Positions 59,705-64,000 of a stretch of DNA of 64,000 nucleotides are shown here, piece after piece. The DNA is from Streptomyces sp. NBRC 110611 (lineage in GTDB: Bacteria; Actinomycetota; Actinomycetes; Streptomycetales; Streptomycetaceae), in the NCBI RefSeq assembly GCF_001590865.1, contig NZ_BBUY01000001.1, positions 3,814 through 67,813 on the forward strand, written 5' to 3'. The notes under the pieces are model-generated. The model worked only from the letters and a program-made list of their open reading frames with translations, was not told where the DNA came from and made no database searches. Position 1 is the stretch's first letter. Every line of letters begins with the position of its first letter. A program made the translations under genes and the position numbers.

Positions 59705-60496
59705 ATGAACAACACATCAGCCGACACCACCACAGCCGCCGGCCTGCTCGCCGGCAAGGTCGCCTTCATCGCCGGTGCCGGTCGCGGCATCGGCGCCGCA
59801 TCGGCGCGGCTGTTCGCGCGGGAGGGGGCCCGGGTGCTCCTCGCGGCGCGCACGGAGACCGAGCTCAAGGCGGTGACCGAGGAGATCCGGGCGGCCGGCG
59901 GCATCGCGGACTACGTCCTGTGCGACCTGGCCGACCCGGCGAGCGTGCGGGCCGCCGTCGACCGGTCCGTGGAGCGGTACGGCCGGCTCGACGTCGCCTT
60001 CAACAACGGCGCGACGGGCCAGCCGCCCGGCCCGATGGACCAGTTGTCGGAGGCCGACTTCGACCGCGTCTGCGCCGTCGACTTCAAGGGCCCGTGGCTG
60101 GCCATGACCGCCGAGATCGCCGCCATCCGCGCCACCGCGAAGCGCGGCGCGATCGTCAACACGTCCAGCGTCGGCAGCTTGATGGCCAACCCCTGGCTGC
60201 CCGCGTACGGCGCGGCGAAGCGGGCGGTCAACAGCCTCACCGCGTCGGCCGCCACCACCTACGGCCCGGAGGGCATCCGCGTCAACGCCATCGCGCCCGG
60301 CACCACGCTCACCGACATGCTCTACGAGTGGGACGAGAAATCCCCCGGCACCATCGATCAGCTCAACTCCCGGACCCCGCTGGGCCGGGCGGCCGATCCG
60401 GATGAGATCGCCCAGGCCGCCGCCTGGCTCCTCAGCGACCGCGCCTCGTACGTCACCGGTACGGTCCTCCGGGTCGACGGCGGTATGTGCGCCTGA
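59705..60496 (+). CDS. Short-chain dehydrogenase/reductase
   Basis: 263 residues, classical SDR: cofactor loop GAGRGIG (about 23-29), Arg (LLAARTE) suggesting NADPH, NNGA, Ser of NTSSVGS and the Tyr-x3-Lys (YGAAK) catalytic pair, and the C-terminal VTGTVLRVDGG. The substrate is unknown. It is divergent from the MmyB-type regulator. No good ribosome site, possibly leaderless. Confidence 0.92.
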   Translation: MNNTSADTTTAAGLLAGKVAFIAGAGRGIGAASARLFAREGARVLLAARTETELKAVTEEIRAAGGIADYVLCDLADPASVRAAVDRSVERYGRLDVAFNNGATGQPPGPMDQLSEADFDRVCAVDFKGPWLAMTAEIAAIRATAKRGAIVNTSSVGSLMANPWLPAYGAAKRAVNSLTASAATTYGPEGIRVNAIAPGTTLTDMLYEWDEKSPGTIDQLNSRTPLGRAADPDEIAQAAAWLLSDRASYVTGTVLRVDGGMCA

Positions 60497-60985
60497 AGCG
60501 GGCGGGAGATCCGGGCCGGGCGGGGGCGCGGGCCGGGCGGGGGCGCGGGGGCGCGTGGCGCGTTGGGCCGATGGCTGGAGGGGCGCGTTGGGTGATGGCC
60601 GGGGGTAACGATCGCCAGAAGGGGTAGCGCTCAATGTGTGCCGGGCGTGCCGTGCTCCGAGACGTCCGCCGGGGAACCTCCGGGGCCAGGGCCGGGGCCG
60701 GGGCCGGGGCCGGGGCCGGGGCCGGGGCCGGGGCCGGGGCCCTGGTGGTGACCCGGGATCCGGCGGGCGCCCCGCCCTTGGTGCCTCGATGGCCTGCCCG
60801 CTGCCTGTCCGCCACATCCGCGTAACCGGCGATTCAATATCGGTTGCGAGCATCGCTGAATGCAGCCCGCTGTGCCGAAGGTCCCGAGTCCGAGACTCCG
60901 AGTCGCGCCACCGCTTCCTGCCGACCTGCCTGTTGATCTTCCCGCTGACGCGCCTGGAACGCCCGGGAAGCGGAAGAATGGGGTC
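60497..60985 (+). other. 489-bp gap upstream of ppk
   Basis: No gene seen. It contains G/C-run repeats at 60510-60550, the hexanucleotide array at 60690-60743 and a mixed-composition segment 60770-60985 that should hold the ppk promoter. No GTTCACC-type PHO box was found in it. Confidence 0.5.
60690..60743 (+). repeat. GGGGCC hexanucleotide array
   Basis: Eight to nine uninterrupted GGGGCC units, about 240 bp upstream of ppk. Confidence 0.92.
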
Positions 60986-63268
60986 ATGAAGCAGCAGCCC
61001 AGCGCTCAGGCACCGGTCCAGCCCGAGACGCAGGCGCCGAAGCCCCCGCCGGTCCTGGCGCCCGCGGCCCAGCCTTCGGTGGGCTCGATCGCCGCGCACC
61101 GCCCCAACGCGGTCCGTGGGACCGTGCCGGGCCTGGAGCCCGACCTGGACGCCGATCCGGACGCGTACGTGGACCGGGGCATGGTGGGCGTGGACGGCGA
61201 GGAGCTGCCCGGCGGCCGCTTCCTGGACCGTGAACGCAGCTGGCTGGCGTTCAACGAGCGGGTGCTCGAACTGGCCGAGGACCCGGCCACCCCGCTCCTG
61301 GAGCGGGTGAACTTCCTCGCGATCTTCGCCAGCAACCTGGACGAGTTCTTCATGGTCCGGGTCGCCGGACTCAAGCGGCGGATCGCGACCGGTGTGGCCA
61401 CCCGCTCCGCGTCCGGACTCCAGCCCCGCGAGGTCCTGGAGCTGATCTGGACGCGTTCGCGCGAGCTCATGGCCCGGCACGCCGCCTGCTTCCAGCAGGA
61501 CGTCGCCCCCGAGCTCGCCGACCAGGGCATTCACCTGATCCGCTGGCCGGAGCTGACCGAGAAGGAGCAGGCCCGGCTGTTCACCCTCTTCCGCCAGCAG
61601 ATCTTCCCGGTGCTCACCCCACTGGCGGTCGACCCCGCGCACCCGTTTCCGTACATCTCCGGCCTCTCGCTGAACCTGGCCGTCGTCGTACGCAACCCGG
61701 TCAGTGGTCATGACCACTTCGCGCGGGTCAAGGTCCCGCCGCTGCTCTCCCGCTTCCTGGAGGCCTCCCCGCAGCGTTACGTCCCCATCGAGGACGTCAT
61801 CGCCGCGCATCTGGAGGAGCTGTTCCCAGGCATGGAGGTGCGTGCGCACCACATGTTCCGGGTCACCCGCAACGAGGACCTCGAAGTGGAGGAGGACGAC
61901 GCGGAGAATCTGCTCCAGGCTCTGGAGAAGGAGCTGATGCGACGGCGCTTCGGGCCGCCGGTCCGGCTGGAGGTCGAGGAGTCCATCGACCCCGCCGTGC
62001 TCGACCTCCTCGTCCAGGAGCTGAAGATCTCCGACGCCGAGGTCTACCCGCTGCCCGGTCCGCTCGACCTCACCGGCCTCTTCGGGGTCGGGGCCCTGGA
62101 CCGGCCCGAGCTGAAGTTCCCCAAGTTCGTCGCCGGTACGCACCGTGACCTCGCCGAGGTGGAGTCAGCCTCCGCTCCCGACATCTTCGCCGCCCTGCGC
62201 GCCCGGGACGTCCTCCTCCACCACCCGTATGACAGCTTCTCCACCTCCGTCCAGGCGTTCGTGGAGCAGGCCGCGACCGACCCCGACGTCCTCGCCATCA
62301 AGCAGACCCTCTACCGCACCTCCGGCGACTCCCCGATCGTCGACGCCCTGATAGACGCCGCCGAGGGCGGTAAGCAGGTCCTCGTCCTGGTCGAACTCAA
62401 GGCCCGCTTCGACGAGCAGGCCAACATCAAATGGGCGCGGAAGCTGGAGGAGGCCGGCTGCCATGTCGTCTACGGCCTGGTCGGCCTCAAGACGCACTGC
62501 AAGCTCTGCCTCGTCGTCCGCCAGGAAGGCGACATGCTGCGGCGCTACTCCCACGTGGGGACCGGCAACTACCACCCCAAGACGGCCCGGCTCTACGAGG
62601 ACCTCGGCCTGCTCACCGCCGACCCGCAGGTCGGCGCCGACCTCTCGGACCTCTTCAACCGGCTGAGCGGGTACTCCCGCCGCGAGACCTACCGGCGTCT
62701 CCTGGTCGCCCCCAAGTCCCTGCGCGACGGCCTGATCCAGCGCATCACGCGGGAGATCGCGCACCAGCGGGCGGGCCGCCCCGCCTACGTCCGTATCAAG
62801 GTCAACTCGATGGTCGACGAGGCCGTGGTCGACGCGCTGTACCGTGCCTCGCAGGCCGGCGTTCCGGTCGACATCTGGGTACGCGGCATCTGCGCGCTGC
62901 GCCCCGGGGTCACCGGCCTCAGCGAGAACATCCGCGTCCGCAGCATCCTCGGCCGCTTCCTGGAACACTCCCGGATCTTCGCCTTCGGCAACGGAGGTGA
63001 GCCCGAGGTGTGGCTGGGCAGCGCCGACATGATGCACCGCAACCTCGACCGGCGGATCGAAGCGCTGGTCCGGGTCACCGACCCGGCGCACCGTGCCTCC
63101 CTCAACCGCCTGCTGGAGACCGGGGCCTCGGACGCCACGTCCTCCTGGCACCTGGGGCCGGACGGCGACTGGACCCGGCACGCCGTGGACGCGGACGGCG
63201 CGCCGCTGCGCAACGTACAGGAAATGCTCATCGACGCCCGGAGGCGCCGACGTGGCTCAGCGACCTGA
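60986..63268 (+). CDS. ppk: Polyphosphate kinase PPK1
   Basis: 760 residues from ATG 60986, with a disordered Pro/Gln head of about 65 residues. The four PPK1 domains follow: N domain ([18 protein letters not shown]), head domain, and two catalytic domains with the autophosphorylated His near residue 523 ([15 protein letters not shown]) and the second His near 684 ([12 protein letters not shown]). It makes polyphosphate reversibly from ATP. The CHAD gene overlaps its end. S. coelicolor ppk is SCO4145, next to pst; here they are 41 kb apart. Confidence 0.95.
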   Translation: MKQQPSAQAPVQPETQAPKPPPVLAPAAQPSVGSIAAHRPNAVRGTVPGLEPDLDADPDAYVDRGMVGVDGEELPGGRFLDRERSWLAFNERVLELAEDPATPLLERVNFLAIFASNLDEFFMVRVAGLKRRIATGVATRSASGLQPREVLELIWTRSRELMARHAACFQQDVAPELADQGIHLIRWPELTEKEQARLFTLFRQQIFPVLTPLAVDPAHPFPYISGLSLNLAVVVRNPVSGHDHFARVKVPPLLSRFLEASPQRYVPIEDVIAAHLEELFPGMEVRAHHMFRVTRNEDLEVEEDDAENLLQALEKELMRRRFGPPVRLEVEESIDPAVLDLLVQELKISDAEVYPLPGPLDLTGLFGVGALDRPELKFPKFVAGTHRDLAEVESASAPDIFAALRARDVLLHHPYDSFSTSVQAFVEQAATDPDVLAIKQTLYRTSGDSPIVDALIDAAEGGKQVLVLVELKARFDEQANIKWARKLEEAGCHVVYGLVGLKTHCKLCLVVRQEGDMLRRYSHVGTGNYHPKTARLYEDLGLLTADPQVGADLSDLFNRLSGYSRRETYRRLLVAPKSLRDGLIQRITREIAHQRAGRPAYVRIKVNSMVDEAVVDALYRASQAGVPVDIWVRGICALRPGVTGLSENIRVRSILGRFLEHSRIFAFGNGGEPEVWLGSADMMHRNLDRRIEALVRVTDPAHRASLNRLLETGASDATSSWHLGPDGDWTRHAVDADGAPLRNVQEMLIDARRRRRGSAT

Positions 63269-64000
63269 CCAGCCGACCGGGGGGCCTGCCGGTCTCATGC
63301 CCGGTGCCCGCTCGGCGGCGGCGGTGGTGGTGGACGACCCGTACGGCGGGGAAGGCGCCCTCGGCGGTGGCCCCGGACCGCTCACCCACGCCTCCCCGGC
63401 CGGCCCGGCCTCCGCAGCCGGCCCGGCCTCCGTTGTCGGTCCTGCCGTTCCTCCCGGTTTTTCCGGCCTCGCCTCCCGCACCGCCGAGGAGGTGCTCGCC
63501 GGCTACCTCCACCACCATTCCGCGGAGTTCCTGCGCAGCCTGCGGTCGCACCGCGAGAGCGGTCAGGACGTGGCGGGGGCGGGTGAGGCCGCCTGCCGGA
63601 TGCGCCGCGCCGCCCGTCGGATCAGCGCCGCACTGCACACTTTCCGGCCTCTGACCGACGAGGTCTGGGCCGGCCAACTCATCGCAGAACTGGGCTGGTT
63701 GTCCGGTACGCTCGCCCGCGAACAGGCCTGCGTGGCCCGCCGCGAGCGGCTGCTGGCAGCGCTCCAGCGGCTGACCGGGGCGGCAGGCCGGGGAGAACGC
63801 ACCGAACACTCCGAACACTCCGAAGGCCCCGGCCCCGGCTCCGCCGTCGGCTCCGGCCCCGGCCCCGGCCCCGCCCCCGACTCCGCTCCCGACCCTGGTG
63901 CCGCGCTGTCCGCCGGCGCCGCCCGGGCCGGGGCGCTGCTGGACCGTCAGCTCACCCTCGCCCGCACCCGCGCCCACTCCGCCGCCCTGCAGGCGCTGGG
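63252..64000 (+). CDS. CHAD-domain protein, N-terminal part; runs off window
   Basis: GTG 63252 (GGAGG seven bases upstream) overlaps ppk by 17 bp in another frame, indicating translational coupling. After an Ala/Pro/Gly-rich head of about 65 residues the CHAD helices start ([20 protein letters not shown], then [17 protein letters not shown] with the basic residues that bind polyphosphate). A Glu/His then Pro/Gly repeat ([13 protein letters not shown]) interrupts it near residue 190. CHAD proteins localise to polyphosphate; the C-terminus lies beyond the window. Confidence 0.88.
   Translation, partial: MAQRPDQPTGGPAGLMPGARSAAAVVVDDPYGGEGALGGGPGPLTHASPAGPASAAGPASVVGPAVPPGFSGLASRTAEEVLAGYLHHHSAEFLRSLRSHRESGQDVAGAGEAACRMRRAARRISAALHTFRPLTDEVWAGQLIAELGWLSGTLAREQACVARRERLLAALQRLTGAAGRGERTEHSEHSEGPGPGSAVGSGPGPGPAPDSAPDPGAALSAGAARAGALLDRQLTLARTRAHSAALQAL

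Noticed and set aside
60860-60960. tRNA-like sequence before ppk
   Set aside because: A GAGTCCGAGACTCCGAGTC stretch looks like a T-arm, but no cloverleaf or CCA end can be formed.
60770-60985. PHO box upstream of ppk
   Set aside because: No 11-base series of GTTCACC-like units was found, although ppk is under PhoP control in other Streptomyces.
59717-62143. Very long minus-strand open frame (808 codons) opposite the SDR and ppk genes
   Set aside because: It is the antisense shadow of ppk, whose protein is fully recognisable; the shadow peptide has no family and poor codon logic.

Overview
The window is chromosomal DNA of a Streptomyces or very close relative. The evidence is very high G+C with strong third-position G/C bias, many GTG and TTG starts, several leaderless genes, and Streptomyces-specific markers: rsiG/amfC, nur, pitH1-pstSCAB, glnR, mshD, ppk and a conjugation-like cmd cluster. 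No IS element, integrase, rRNA, tRNA or CRISPR array was recognised, so this looks like core chromosome.

Layout. 0-8.3 kb: a leftward cluster of six type IV secretion-like genes (VirD4-, VirB4-, VirB3/4N-, VirB6-, TcpC-like and a small membrane protein; the S. coelicolor cmdABCDEF type), faced by a divergent transglycosylase-NlpC/P60 wall hydrolase. 8.5-13.4 kb: PAP2 phosphatase, Tat-lipoprotein FAD oxidase, a lipoprotein and the copper sensor csoR. 13.5-19.8 kb: phosphate block, with DUF47-pitH1 rightward and pstS-pstC-pstA-pstB leftward, preceded by a well-formed PHO box. 20-25.4 kb: RipA-like hydrolase, REC-PP2C phosphatase, and an HTH-hbhA-DUF2516 set like Rv0474-Rv0476. 25.4-35 kb: accessory redox and regulatory genes (PrmC-like methyltransferase, aldo/keto reductase, two VOC proteins, TetR, SoxR-type FMN reductase, ankyrin protein, asparaginase), then rsiG. 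35-41 kb: dtd, ygfZ, nur, nitrobindin-like protein, DsrE, DUF3099, sseC-cysA with a Cys-containing leader peptide. 41-48 kb: DUF2993, moaD, heterodimeric ABC exporter. 48-64 kb: glnR, LacI, an HtrA-like protease with an MprAB-like two-component system, DUF2993, 5'-nucleotidase, mshD, an XRE/SDR pair, ppk and a CHAD protein cut by the window end.

How it works together. Phosphate uptake (pit, pst), phosphate scavenging (5'-nucleotidase), polyphosphate synthesis (ppk) and a CHAD (polyphosphate-binding) protein frame the window, with the nitrogen regulator glnR between them. Envelope and development functions (cmd, wall hydrolases, HtrA plus two-component system, rsiG) and metal or thiol control (csoR, nur, mshD, cysA) fill the rest. 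From remembered S. coelicolor numbering (pstS SCO4142, ppk SCO4145, mshD 4151, glnR 4159, cysA 4164, nur 4179), genes right of pstS run in descending order, which implies a large inversion whose breakpoint lies just upstream of pstS.

The chromosome is unusually rich in short tandem repeats. Those inside genes have periods that are multiples of 3 (6, 9, 15, 18, 54 bp); intergenic ones often do not (12, 13, 31-32 bp). Most notable are a perfect 54-bp repeat inserted in mshD, an eight-unit 31-32-bp array at 23.2-23.45 kb, and a 67-bp element found twice (23.5 and 58.5 kb), both times between convergent genes.
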